The position numbers were made by a program, and so were the translations under genes. Positions 10,662 to 22,000 of a stretch of DNA of 64,000 nucleotides are shown piece after piece; the first letter of the stretch is position 1; each line of letters starts with the position of its first letter. Origin of the DNA: Mercurialis annua. Its lineage: Eukaryota > Streptophyta > Magnoliopsida > Malpighiales > Euphorbiaceae. The stretch covers positions 53,925,651 through 53,989,650 of the forward strand of contig NC_065571.1 of NCBI RefSeq assembly GCF_937616625.2. Direction: 5' to 3'. The notes beneath the pieces were generated by a model, which saw nothing but the letters and a program-made list of their open reading frames with translations, searched no databases and had not been told where the DNA came from.

Positions 10662-12668
10662 CCCCCCCCCCCCCCCCCCTCAAGCTGAGGCGTAGAAATG
10701 TCTGAGAGGCTCAGCTTGGAAATGGCAGATTGAAAAGCAGTAGGAGGAAGAGCTTTGGTTAAGCAATCTGCTAACTGTGCAGCTGTTGAAATAGGAAGCA
10801 AGTGAATCAATCCAGTATTGATTTTCTCACGAATGAGATGACAATCAATTTCAATATGCTTTGATCTCTCATGAAAGACTAAATTCAAAGCAAGTTGTAT
10901 AGCAGAATTACTATCACAGAAGATTTGCATAGGTAAAGTGACAGGCATCTGCAGGTCCTGAAACAAGTAAATGAGCCATTGGATTTCACAAGAGCTCTAT
11001 ATTCTGCTTCTGAGCTGGACCTAGAAATGGTTGTCTTCTTTTTTGATTTCCAGGATATCAATGAAGATCCCAGAAAGACACAGAAGCCAGAGACAGATCT
11101 TCTTGTATCAGGGCATGTAGCCCAATCAACATCTGTAAATGCAGTAAGCTTGAAATCAGAAGAAGCAGAGAGAAAAATACCCTGACCTGGAGCTCCTTTG
11201 ATGTATCTCAATACCCTATTAGCAGCAGCTTTATGGGCATTAGTAGGACAATCCAAAAATTGAGAAAATTTCTGAATAGCAAATGAGATATCAGGTCTAG
11301 TTGTGCATAAGTACAAGAGTTTGCCAATAAGCTGCCTATAGGCAGTATTATCAGGAAGCAAATCTTTGTCATCCTTGACAAGCCTGCTGGAGTTGAGCAT
11401 ATGAGAAGGAACAGGCTTGGAGTCAATAAATCCACTGTCCTTAAGCAGGTCAATAGCATACTTTCTTTGAGAGAGATGAATGCTAGAAGATGATCTAGCA
11501 ATTTCCAGACCCAAAAAATATTTTAAAACTCCCAAATCCTTAATACTGAACTCTTTATGCAAATAAGACTTGATCAAATCAATCTCTGAGAGAGAAGTGC
11601 TTGCCAGTATCACATCATCCACATAAATAACAAGAGCAATAAAAGAAGAGTCAGTCTTCTTGATGAAGAGAGAAGGATCAGAAATTGCTCGTTTAAAGCC
11701 AATGCTTAATAATGCAGATGTCAACTTGAAATGCCACTGTCTACTAGCTTGTTTTAAGCCATAGAGAGATTTTTGCAGCCTGCAAACCTTTCCAGAAGGA
11801 CCATCAAAACCAGGAGGTAATTGCATATAAACTTCCTCATTGAGATCTCCATGCAAGAAAGCATTATTTATATCTAACTGATGAAGATGCCAGTTTTGTT
11901 TAGCTGCTAAAGCAAGCATAGTTCTAATAGTGGTCATTTTGGCAACTGGAGAAAAGGTGTCTGTAAAATCAAGTCCTTCTCTCTGAGTATAACCCTTGGC
12001 TACTAACCTTGCTTTGCATCTGTCTATAGAGCCATCAGTTTTATATTTGATTCTAAAAACCCATTTGCAACCAATGGGAGTTTTACCTGGAGGTAAGTCT
12101 GTAATGTGCCAGGTTTTATTGGCCTATAGAGCTGCAATCTCAGAAGCCATGGCATGTTGCCAACATTCATGCTGTATGGCTTGATTATATGTATGAGGTT
12201 CAATAACAGAATTGATGTTTAAGACAAAATGTCTATGAGCTGGAGAAAGTCTGTCATAAGATAAAACAGTGGAGATATGGTGTGGTGTAGTGGAGTGTTT
12301 AGCTATGGATGGAGGAAAAGAACAAGAAAGATCTTTTAAATGATTTGGGAAATGAGAAGTTCTGGTGGATCTTCTAAGTGCAGGAAAATCTGCAGAAGGA
12401 AAATAGAAGGAGGAATGGTAGAAGGGGGAGTGTTAGAAGCAGTGGGATTAGAGGACCAAACTGCAGAAGGAGGTGAGCTAGGAATAGATTGTGCAGGATC
12501 AACAAAAGAAGTAGTTTCTGAAAGTAAAAGCAAATCACAATCTAAGTCGGGAAGTAATGGCTTTGTAGAGGTGCTATCTGAATATGGAAATTGATCCTCA
12601 TAGAAGATTACATTTCTGGATACAAAAAGAGATCTTTTATTTAAATCATATAAAAGATATCCTTTTGT
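10662..12668 (-). pseudogene. Decayed Ty1/copia pol fragment
   Basis: On the minus strand it retains the end of the integrase region (KGYLLYDLNKRSLFVSRNV), the linker, reverse transcriptase (HQLDINNAFLHGDL; catalytic YVDD in LVIYVDDVILAS) and RNase H (SSSEAEYRAL, then CDSNSAIQLA and ADCLTKALP). The frame is broken: it shifts near 12340, has an in-frame TAG at 12124-12126 and shifts again near 10970-10985. Gag, protease, the integrase core and the 5' LTR are missing; the fragment stops abruptly at 12668 where copy B begins. An 18-C run (10662-10679 on +) is the polypurine tract next to the 3' LTR. Not functional. Confidence 0.9.
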
Positions 12669-14601
12669 ATTTCAATTAAAACATATAAAGGGACGAACAT
12701 ATCCCGAAATTAATTAAACAACATCATTGTTAGCTAGATACTCCATCATCCATATGTAATTTTGTTTTCATAAACTGTCCATTGAGTAATTAATGTTCTT
12801 GTGAATCTTCATTAATTCAAGTACCATTACAAAAGCCTTAAATTTTTTGGAAATCGAAAATTTTACTTCGTTCGGTTCATAATATTTATCGTATTTAATT
12901 TTAACACAAAAATTAAAAAAAATATCTCACTCCCTCCATTTTTTTAGTTGTCACTTTAGGCAAATGTATTTTTCCATCAATAGTTGTCCATTTAGAGATT
13001 CAAGATGATTTTAATCTTTATTTTCCAAATTTACCCATGCCTAATAAATGACTCTATATTTTACTTTAAAAAGCATTTATTAACTAGTGAGGTTATATTA
13101 GTATTTTTCTTTGTAATTTAAGACAAAATGAGTATTGTCTTGGTATGTGTAATTTTTTCTAAATGGACAACTAAAAAAAATGGAAGGAGTAATTTATAGA
13201 CACTTTTATCAAGTTATTTATATCTTGAAACTTGTTAACTTTTACTACTGCTAGTTTTATTCGTGTTGTTATATTCTTTTAATAAATTTATTGGAGACAA
13301 ACTTGAAAAAAATACAGCAATTAATGCTTTTTTAATATGCTAAAGTGACAAATATTATGAAAAAAAAAAATCAAGTGCGACAAATATTATGGATCAGAGG
13401 AAATAATATATTTTATATTTTCAAAATGAACTTTTAATTTTATATTTTATGTATGAAGTTATCCCTCCGTTCCAATTTTAAACACCAAATAATTTTTCAT
13501 TAAAAAAATACTGATGTTATTAATATACATTGTTCTGGTATTAACATCAATATTTTTTAACGGAAAATTACTCGGTAAAAACCAATTTAAAAAAAATATG
13601 CTAAATTTTAAAGGTAACTGGACAATAAAAAAAGACTTAATCACCAAAACTGCCTAACTTTTACGTATTGTGTCAAGTATAACCAATTTTATTATATATT
13701 TTTTTCAATGAATCGAATTAGATTTATTGTCCCCATGACATCCATGTTGTTTTCAACTCAGCAAATTAGTTGACATGCCAACATCTCAAACCACTAATCT
13801 AACTTAACCAAACCAAATAATAAACCAAATAAACCAAATCCAACTAAATCAAATCAATTTAGTAATTAATTATAAAACTCATACATATTTTAAAAATTAA
13901 TATTTTTTAATTAATTTGTTGGATTGCAAAAGATTAAGTTGGTTTTGTGGTTTGAGATGTTGTCATGTCAGTTAATTTGCTGAATTGGAAGTGACATGAA
14001 TGGCATGGAGATGAAAATCTGGTTCGATTAAAAAATGGCCGAAAAAGAAATAAAATATAAAAAATTTGGCTTAATTTAGTGATTTTGAAAGGTTTAGCTG
14101 ATACTGACATAAAACGTAAAAATTAGACAACATTGTTTTTGTGATTAAGTGATTAAAAAACGTGAAACACATAAATATTTTCAACACTTAATTATGTTAG
14201 GACTATTTTCCTAATTAAATCTGTGTCCCTTGGTAGGTATGAAAACCTAACATATACTGTTTTGACATGTGGGGATAGCATGTTTAGTTGTTTTCGTGAA
14301 ATTTAATTCTTGATGGTATAGTACATCTAAATATTATGTGAAAGGAAATAATTTGTATGATTTGTTTTGGCTGCTTTAATCATTGAGATTAATTTAACAT
14401 AATTAATTAGTTAATAATCAAAAAAATATTTAATTATTTAGCTAGTATGGCTAATTTTTTTATGGTCCGGAGACCTATTATGATTAAAAATATTCAGCAT
14501 GTTGCACAAGAATGTTAGAGATTACATTATGATTATTATTTGCCAATCCTATTATTAATTTTCTATGGAATTGATATGTTTATAAATATATTGAACGTAC
14601 C
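12669..14601 (+). repeat. Direct duplication, copy B
   Basis: Co-linear with 8431-10466, same orientation. It lacks the hAT MITE of copy A and carries a Stowaway MITE (12930-13189) that copy A lacks. It ends at GAACGTACC (14601) and continues into unique sequence, so this junction is also the apparent uninterrupted target of the copia LTR that abuts copy A. Confidence 0.9.
12930..13189. mobile_element. Stowaway MITE in copy B (260 bp)
   Basis: The left end CTCCCTCCATTTTTTTAG pairs with the right end CTAAAAAAAATGGAAGGAG. TA follows at 13190-13191; the left flank is CA, a probable mutated TA. Copy A (about 8688) reads ATATATCTTAATTTATAGAC without the element, so target site and insertion are documented inside the window. 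Confidence 0.92.
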
Positions 14602-16751
14602 ATCCTGTTGAAGGGCTGCTATCTGATAGGTCCTTATACCCCATAAGATCTTTAGGTCAAAGATCACTCTTTGAATTATACACTTATTTATAATTACAAG
14701 ATTTGAATCTAAAATTAAAATTTGAATAATTTGTCTTGCCATTATATTATGATAGTAATGACTGATATGATTTTGAAAATGCATACAGTTTATTGTTTTT
14801 GATATCCTATTTTCTAAAGACTTGATCAAATTGATATATATTAATGTAAGGTTATATGGTTGTATTTTAATTATCATGTATCCGTTGTGTAATTTAATTA
14901 ATTATGCTCATGGTATTCATTCTTTGACTAATACAAAAATTTGTGTATTGCATGAATTTTCTCTCGTGTGCATGGTATGGAATTACTGTATATGCGTCAT
15001 TTTATTGAAGCAATATAGTTGCATATCTAGAAATTAAATTTAAGCATTATCTTAATCGAGTCATTCATGAAACATGCAGTTTCTTTAGCTAGGAAAAAGC
15101 TGTCTCAGTTTGGAGATTTAATATCAATATATATAAAAATGCTCTCTATTTTACAAAGTTTGAGTTGAGTGATGCAATTTATTATTTAGTTATATATGTC
15201 TCACAAGTTTGAACTAGCCCCGGGATATATATAAGAGCAATACGTAATAAAAAAAATTAATATATTATCACTGAGAGTTGAGATGGAGTTAATTAAAAGT
15301 TTTTATTTCGAGTATGGAGCAGTTTAAAAAACTTTGAAGAATGCTTTACCTCCCGGCGCCCGGCGCCCTATGAGATTCTATCCGGCCGATTAATAATTGT
15401 ATTTTTATGTTAAAAGAAAATATAGATTGAATTTTGTATAATTTTAAAGTAATAATGATGAAAAGGCCATGGAAACATCTTAATTGTTTCATGGAAGTTA
15501 ATTGAATGTTAGTAGTAAATAGGCGGGAAGGTAATTATGGTTTTCGGATTTTATTTTGTTTATTTGACTTTAGCCAAATTAATGTAGTCTTTGATACGAT
15601 ACGGGCAAACAAAATCTTTTGACGAATTGATGTTTTCAGTATATATTCATTTCCATGCAATTCTCACATCCTTAAAGAAAGATTCTCGTCATATTCAAGA
15701 CAATTCCTTGATTCATCAGAATTCCAAAACCTAACAGAAAATCTTAAAGATCCATTTAATGATTACCTAATATTCTTGACCTTTCGTCCACAATATCATC
15801 CACAATCAATGTGCATCACGTAATTTCGTTAATAAAATTAATAGAAAGATAATTCATATTTTTAATTAATGTGTCAAAATTTTGTTGATGCTTCTTCTTG
15901 GAGAAGGGAGATCGACTATAAGAGAAATTAAACTCACGATCTTAATAAAATGTTGGCTAACGTTTAATTACTCTCTAAATGTAAATATCTTATCTTAGTA
16001 ATCATTATTCAACAAAAGAGACACTGGGTATTAATAAGAGTAATAGATGGAATTATAGTGTTAAGATTGAAAGTGATATCCTTCCTTCTCAAATTAATAA
16101 ATAGTTTAGGATAAATATAGCGATTAAAAAATTAAATTTTGAGTAAAATATGTTAATTTATAAAACATGTCATATTTATTTAATTTAATATAATGATATT
16201 TTTTCACTTTTGTTTTTTTTTTTGAAGCATTTTTTTTTAATTAGAATCAAGATTAAAATACAATCAAAAAAGTCATATAATAAAATCTAATAACATAATC
16301 TTTTAAAAAAGTAATATGAATTTTCAAACTCTAGTCTATTGAAAACTTACGAAACAACAAACAAACAAACAATTAATCGAAAATGTCAGCCAGTGGATCT
16401 CGCTAAAAATGTCTTCTTGAACCGCAACGATGAACAAATTTCCATCGTACGTGAGAATTTTGATTTTAAAACACTTCCGATTAAATATTCAAACCGCTAG
16501 ATCCATTGAAATTTCATATTTTCCGATCTTTCATCATCAAAGATATTCTAAAAAAATAGATTTTTATTACCAAAACACCTTCAATTGTCAAGAACTTGAA
16601 TCCGAAGTTCGAAAAAATACTAAAAATTCTTGAATAATTTAAGAATAGGCACATAAATAAAAACAAAACTCAACAAAACTATATCAAAACTTTATAAAAT
16701 TCTATATCTAAAAGATTTTTTGATTAAAAGTAAAGATCTATAAAAAAACCT
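14602..16751. other. Intergenic, AT-rich
   Basis: No gene found. The open frames at 14563-14877, 14822-15037 and 16430-16633 have AT-driven composition and no recognisable domain. A small GC cluster (GGCGCCCGGCGCCC, about 15354-15367) and a degenerate tRNA-like repeat at about 15889-15975 are the only distinctive items. Confidence 0.45.
15889..15975 (-). repeat. Degenerate tRNA-like (SINE-head) repeat
   Basis: It contains GAGAAGGGAG..GAGAAATTAAACTCACGATCT..AATGTTGGCTAACG. This matches in order three other places in the window (28487-28555, 49880-49975, 50150-50245). Read on the minus strand the family resembles a tRNA with box A- and box B-like segments (GGTTTAATTTC type). Family identity is inferred. 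Confidence 0.4.
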
Positions 16752-16760
16752 TAAATATAA

Positions 16761-17263
16761 GGCCTAATGTCTTAAAAACCCCCGACCTTTTAGCCCCTTT
16801 TCAATCATACCCTGACGTTGAAAATTTGTCAATTTTACCCTATTTTGTATTTTTGTGTTTCAATTGTACCCTGAAAAATTAAATTAACGTCTTTTGCGTT
16901 TGGAAATTTGTTTAAAACATTCTCCATGTCTCGCATATATTAATTGTATATTTTTAAAATTTATTTAAATTTAGTTAAATTAATTAAGAATTTAAATTAG
17001 TGTTAATTTGATTATGGTTTTTAGTTAGTTTTTAAAAATAAAGGACTTATTTGTACTTTTTTGAATAAAAAAGAATTTAATTTCATATTTAGACTTAATT
17101 AATTGAATGATTTCATCATTTAAGTAAAAAAATTAATAAAAATTAAAATATTGGGGTACAATTGAAAACGGAAAATTCAAAAATGGGTAAAATTGACAAA
17201 TTTTCAACGTCGGGGTGGAATTGAAAAAAAGTTTGAAGGTGAGGGGTTTTGAGTGATTAGGCC
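16761..17263. mobile_element. Mutator-like MITE (GGCCTAAT family), copy 1
   Basis: The left end GGCCTAATGTCTTAAAAACC and the right end GGTTTTGAGTGATTAGGCC are inverted. The pairing continues inward for about 80 bases (CCCTTTTCAATCATACCC, ACGTTGAAAATTTGTCAATTT). The 9-bp sequence TAAATATAA flanks both sides (16752-16760, 17264-17272), the target size of Mutator-like elements. No transposase. Confidence 0.9.
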
Positions 17264-17295
17264 TAAATATAAACAATAATATGGACAAAATGAAG

Positions 17296-17518
17296 GAGAA
17301 ATTCTTAGGTAAATTCAGTATACCACGTCCTTCGTGGAATAAGTCAATCATATCATAACATCTCATTAAATGATGATATTCTTGTAATTTCATTTGTTAA
17401 TTGCATACACTTTTAAATAATGACATTATAAGAATAACATCATTTTAATGATGTGTTGCGATATGATTAGCTTGTTCATGGATGATGTGGTGGAGTGAGT
17501 CTACCTAAAAATTTCTAC
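17296..17518. mobile_element. Mutator-like MITE, 223-bp family, copy 1
   Basis: Termini GAGAAATTCTTAGGT and ACCTAAAAATTTCTAC are inverted. The flanks AAAATGAAG (17287-17295) and AAAGTGAAG (17519-17527) are a 9-bp target duplication with one mismatch. The arms pair over much of the element (TAATGATG / CATCATTTTAATGATG). The same family at 27993-28215 has exactly the same length. Confidence 0.85.
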
Positions 17519-17802
17519 AAAGTGAAGATTGTTTTTCATTTTTTTTCCACCCTTTAATTATATCAAGTTGAAAGAAAGAGTTTATAAAGAGAAGTAAAAG
17601 CAAATTTTTAGAGTTGAAGTATTACACTATAATTCATAAAAGTATATCTAACAATTAATTATTTAAATAATAAATAATTATCTATAATTTAAATAAAAAA
17701 TAAAAATAATGCCTATCAGAAGCGCATATAAATAAAGATTATACTGGATAGTCAACCACCTTAATATTTTGAATCTTTTAAAAAATATGAACATATAATT
17801 TA

Positions 17803-18176
17803 GGCTTAATGCCTTAAAAAAATCCGAGTTTTCATCCCCTTTTCAATTTTATCATGATGTTGAAAATTTGTCAATTGTACCCCATTTTATATTTTTTTCA
17901 TGTCAATTTTACTCTAAAACATAAAATTGACCTTTATTTATTTGACAAAAGTACAAAACAATTCTTCAAAAATAGTCAGTTTAATAGAAAAAGTTAATCT
18001 AATGCAAAAAGGATCAATTTAGAGAATTTTTGTCAAATGAAAAAAATGTCAATTTTATACTTTAGGGTACAATTGAAATGAAAAAAATATAAAATAGAAT
18101 AAAATTGACTGATTTACAACGTCAGAGTATGATTGAAAAGGGGATGAAAGGTGAGGATTTTTTAAAACATTAGGCC
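17803..18176. mobile_element. Mutator-like MITE (GGCCTAAT family), copy 2
   Basis: The ends GGCTTAATGCCTTAAAAA and TTTTTTAAAACATTAGGCC are inverted. The perfect 9-bp repeat TATAATTTA occurs at 17794-17802 and 18177-18185. Internal arm motifs (CCCCTTTTCAATTTTA, GTTGAAAATTTGTCAATTGTACCCC) are shared with 16761-17263, so these are two members of one family at different states of internal deletion. Confidence 0.9.
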
Positions 18177-18334
18177 TATAATTTAATGTTATAGTTTTTC
18201 TACTCTAAAATAACAAGCAGTGTCCAATTTAAACTTCATGTTTTGTCAATTTTATCCATCTTACAGACCTTTAAAACAATTTTGTTTACCTTATAAAAAA
18301 ATTCTAAACTCGCCACCAGTGCCTATTAATTTAT

Positions 18335-18710
18335 GAACAAAATTTTCCTGCAATAACTATTGTAGGAGTTTCCTGCAACAAGAGCGTAGAAGCCGCCACG
18401 TGACTATATTTTCTTTGATCAAATGGTTAATTTACCATTTAATTCTAATTAAATAACCAGTTCAGTTTAGGTGCTGAACTGGTTAATTGACCAATCTTTT
18501 ATCACCTGTAAATTAGTTTACACATCATTCAATTTTTGTTTATTAACTTGTTTAGTCCATGCACTGAAGCACTAACAAGTTAACCAAAATTTTATTTTTA
18601 CGCACAGGTGCCATTTGAATTCAACTCTTATTAGGATATATGATTTCTTTAATTTAGAATGATTAAAACATATAATTTTGAATACTATTAAAACACACTA
18701 ATTTATGAAT
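18335..18710 (+). repeat. Left TIR of the Mutator-like element
   Basis: Inverted copy of 24029-24404. It contains two adjacent hairpins: AAATGGT..ACCATTT (18421-18440) and AACCAGTTCAG..CTGAACTGGTT (stem arms 18455-18465 and 18474-18484, 8-base loop). Confidence 0.92.
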
Positions 18711-18765
18711 GACGTGACACAACCGTTGAATTGAATAATTATTCTAATTTTTGACATAAACTTTC

Positions 18766-19000
18766 TGTTAAGAATAAGAATAGACTTTGAAAGATAAAAG
18801 AAAAGAGAGGAATATTGTGTATTATTGAATTGGAACAACGTTGGCTATATAGCCTTACATAACAGACTTAGCTATAAAGAAGCATAAGACTAAGCAAAGA
18901 AAAAGACTAAATCAAAGTAAACAAAATCCCATACAGATAGGGATATTATTGATCCAACTAACAAACAAAATCCAACCAAACTAACAAACAAAATCCAACA
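18766..19000 (-). repeat. Copia 3' LTR
   Basis: 235 bp, TG..CA ends in element orientation, identical to the right LTR. It contains AT-rich promoter-like sequence and short repeats of AACAAACAAAATCCAAC. Confidence 0.95.
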
Positions 19001-19012
19001 TTTCCTCCCTTA
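19001..19012 (-). other. Polypurine tract of copia element
   Basis: On the minus strand the sequence just before the 3' LTR is TAAGGGAGGAAA, a purine run that primes plus-strand synthesis in LTR elements. Confidence 0.75.
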
Positions 19013-19031
19013 AACTAAATGCAGTAAGCAT

Positions 19032-22000
19032 TCAGTTTATATCAGACTCAGAACAAATGCCCAACAAATCTCGCATCTTCAAGAAGGCTTCCAACTTAAG
19101 TGGTTTAGTCATTACATCAGCCAATTGCTCTTGTGTAGTACAATGAACCAGCTCCACAACACCATCTTTTGTGAGTTCTCGAAGAAAATGAAAACGTACA
19201 TCTATGTGCTTGCTACGGCCATGCATTACCGGATTCTTAGAAAGCTTAATAGCAGAGCTGCTATCACAATAGATACTAATCAATGGCCGTTCACCTTGAT
19301 TCAGCTTCCCTAACACCCTTTTCAACCAAACTGCTTGGCAAGCACATGAAGCTGCAGCAATAAATTCTGCCTCGGTGGTAGACAAACTCACTACTGGTTG
19401 CTTTTTAGAGGACCAAGATACAGCTCCAGAACTTAATAAAAAAACATAACCTGAAGTACTCTTTCTATCATCCATATTTCCAGCATAATCACTGTCAGTA
19501 TAAGCAATAAGATCATTTTCTCCTCCCTTCATGTAGAAAATTCCAAAATCAGCTGTACCCTTCAAATATCTCAGCACCCGTTTTGCTACTTGTAAGTGAA
19601 GCTCAGTAGGATTTTCCATATACCTACTGATAAGACTTACTACAAACATCAAATCTGGTCTAGTAGCCGTGAGATACATGAGACTACCCACAACCTGTTT
19701 ATAATAAGTCTTATCTACCTTGACTCCTCCTTCATCTTTCACAACTTTAGAACCAGGAACAATGGGATTTGAGACCGGATTGCTTTTATCCATCCCAAAC
19801 CTTTTCAGCACCTCTACTGCGTATTTCTTTTGACAGACAAAAATCCCGTTCGCCTTTTGCATGACTTCAAGACCCAAAAAGTATTTCATCTTGCCAAGAT
19901 CTGTCATATCAAACTCATGCTCCATGGAATCTTTAAATTCTGAAAACATCAATTCATCATTTCCAGTGTAAATAAGATCATCAACATATAAAGTTACTAT
20001 TAATACTTTGCCTTCTTTCCTTGTTTTGATGAATAAAGTATGCTCAAATTCACATTTCTCAAAACCTTCTCGAATGAAATAGGCTTCAATACGGCTGTAC
20101 CATGCGCGCGGTGCTTGCTTAAGCCCGTAGAGAGCCTTCTTTAACTTGTACACTTTATGCTCCTCTCCCTTTTGCACATAACCACAAGGCTGCTCAACAA
20201 AAACGTTTTCAGTCAGCTCACCATGTAAAAAAGCTGACTTAACGTCTAGTTGATAGATAGTCCATCCTCTTTGAGCCGCAAATGCCACCACCAAGCGAAT
20301 TGTCTCCATTCGAGCCACAGGAGCAAATACCTCTGTATAATCAACCCCATACTGCTGAGCATATCCTTTTACAACAAGTCTCGCTTTGTACTTGTTTATC
20401 TCGCCATTTTCATCGAATTTAGTCTTGTAGACCCATTTTACCCCAACTTTCTTCCCTCCTTTTGGCAATTCCATCAATTCCCATGTGTTATTTCTGTTTA
20501 TTGCTTCTATTTCCAGATCCATAGCTCGTCTCCACTTTTCACTCTTCACGGCATCTTCAAAATAGAACGGGTCAGCTGTAACAAGCATGGCAAGGTGATC
20601 TTCATCTTCCTCTGAAAGGCCTGCTCCTGTTTCATAGTCTTCCATCCACACCGGTGGCACCCTATTCCTTCTAGCTGAGCTGACTGCAGGCAAGGAATCA
20701 GAAGGTGAATTTTCTTCTGAATCAGATTCATTCGCTTCAGTGTTTTCGACAGCCTCAACACCATCAACCGCTCCTTCGAAATCACTCCACTCTAAATCAC
20801 ATGAAATGGCTTCTACGTGCTGCTTATCCCAGTCCCATTTCTCATCTTCTTCGAAGACAACATCTCTACTTATTATGATCCTTTGTGAAATTGGATCATA
20901 AAGTCTATACGCCTTCGACTCCTCGCTAACCCCAAGAAGAACACAACATAAACTTTTATCATCGAGCTTAGTTCGAGTACTTACAGGTATATGAACATGA
21001 GAGACACATCCGAAGACTCTGAAATAGTCGACAGAAGGTTTAACTCCACTCCATGCTTCCTCTGGAGTTTTGTTTTTGACTGCCAAAGTGGGGCTTCTAT
21101 TCAAGACATGCGCTGTCCAGTTAACTGCTTCAGGCCAGAAATTCTTGGGAATCTTCTTTTCAGATAGCATGCTGCGAACCATATTCATGATGGTTCTATT
21201 TTTACGCTCCGCCACTCCGTTTTGTTGTGGTGTGTAGGCTGCTGTCAATTGCCTCTTTATGCCATTCTCATCACAATACTTACTAAACTCCTGCGATGTA
21301 AATTCTCCTCCTCGATCTGTACGCAGACCTTTTATAAAAGAGTTTGTCTCTTTTTCGACATGAGTTTTAAATCTTTTAAAAACATCAAAGGCTTCAGATT
21401 TTTCGATTAGAAAATAAACCCATAATTTTCTACTGAAATCATCAATGAAAGTGATCAGATACCTCTTTTTGCTGTTAGAGATGGGTTTGATCGGGCCACA
21501 GATATCTGCATGAATTAACTGAAGAATTTGCGAAGCTCTCCAATTGCTCTGCTTTGGAAATGGATCACGCTGCTGCTTTCCCACCAAACAGTTTGTGCAT
21601 AATTTCATCGGGGATTTTAATGACGGCAAACCATCTACCATCTCTTTTTGATAAAGAGTTTTCAAGCCTTTAAAGCTCAAGTGTCCATACCGACAATGCC
21701 AAAGCTGCGCCATATCTTCTGTAATTGAGCTGTAACATGTAGACACTATAGGTCGAGATACTGAATACAATTTGAACATTCGATTTGAGGACATTTTTGT
21801 ATCCAGAATCAAACCTTTATCAGGATGGTATACTTTGCACTTATCATGCTGAAACAGAATAGCCAGCCCTTTCTCTTGAAGCTGTCCAATACTCAACAAA
21901 TTATTCTTCAACTCCGGTATATAAAATACACCTGTGACAATGTGTATCGTTTCTTTCACCTGCAGCCTAATATTGCCCTTCCCTGTAACAGCCAAGCTTA

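Noticed and set aside
12340..12594. 84-codon plus-strand frame, Gly/Ser/Lys-rich
   Set aside because: Antisense to the Ser/Pro-rich integrase-RT linker of the copia fragment.
16761..18176. CRISPR-like array of repeats
   Set aside because: The recurring motifs are inverted MITE ends with target duplications, not evenly spaced direct repeats, and the genome is a plant's.
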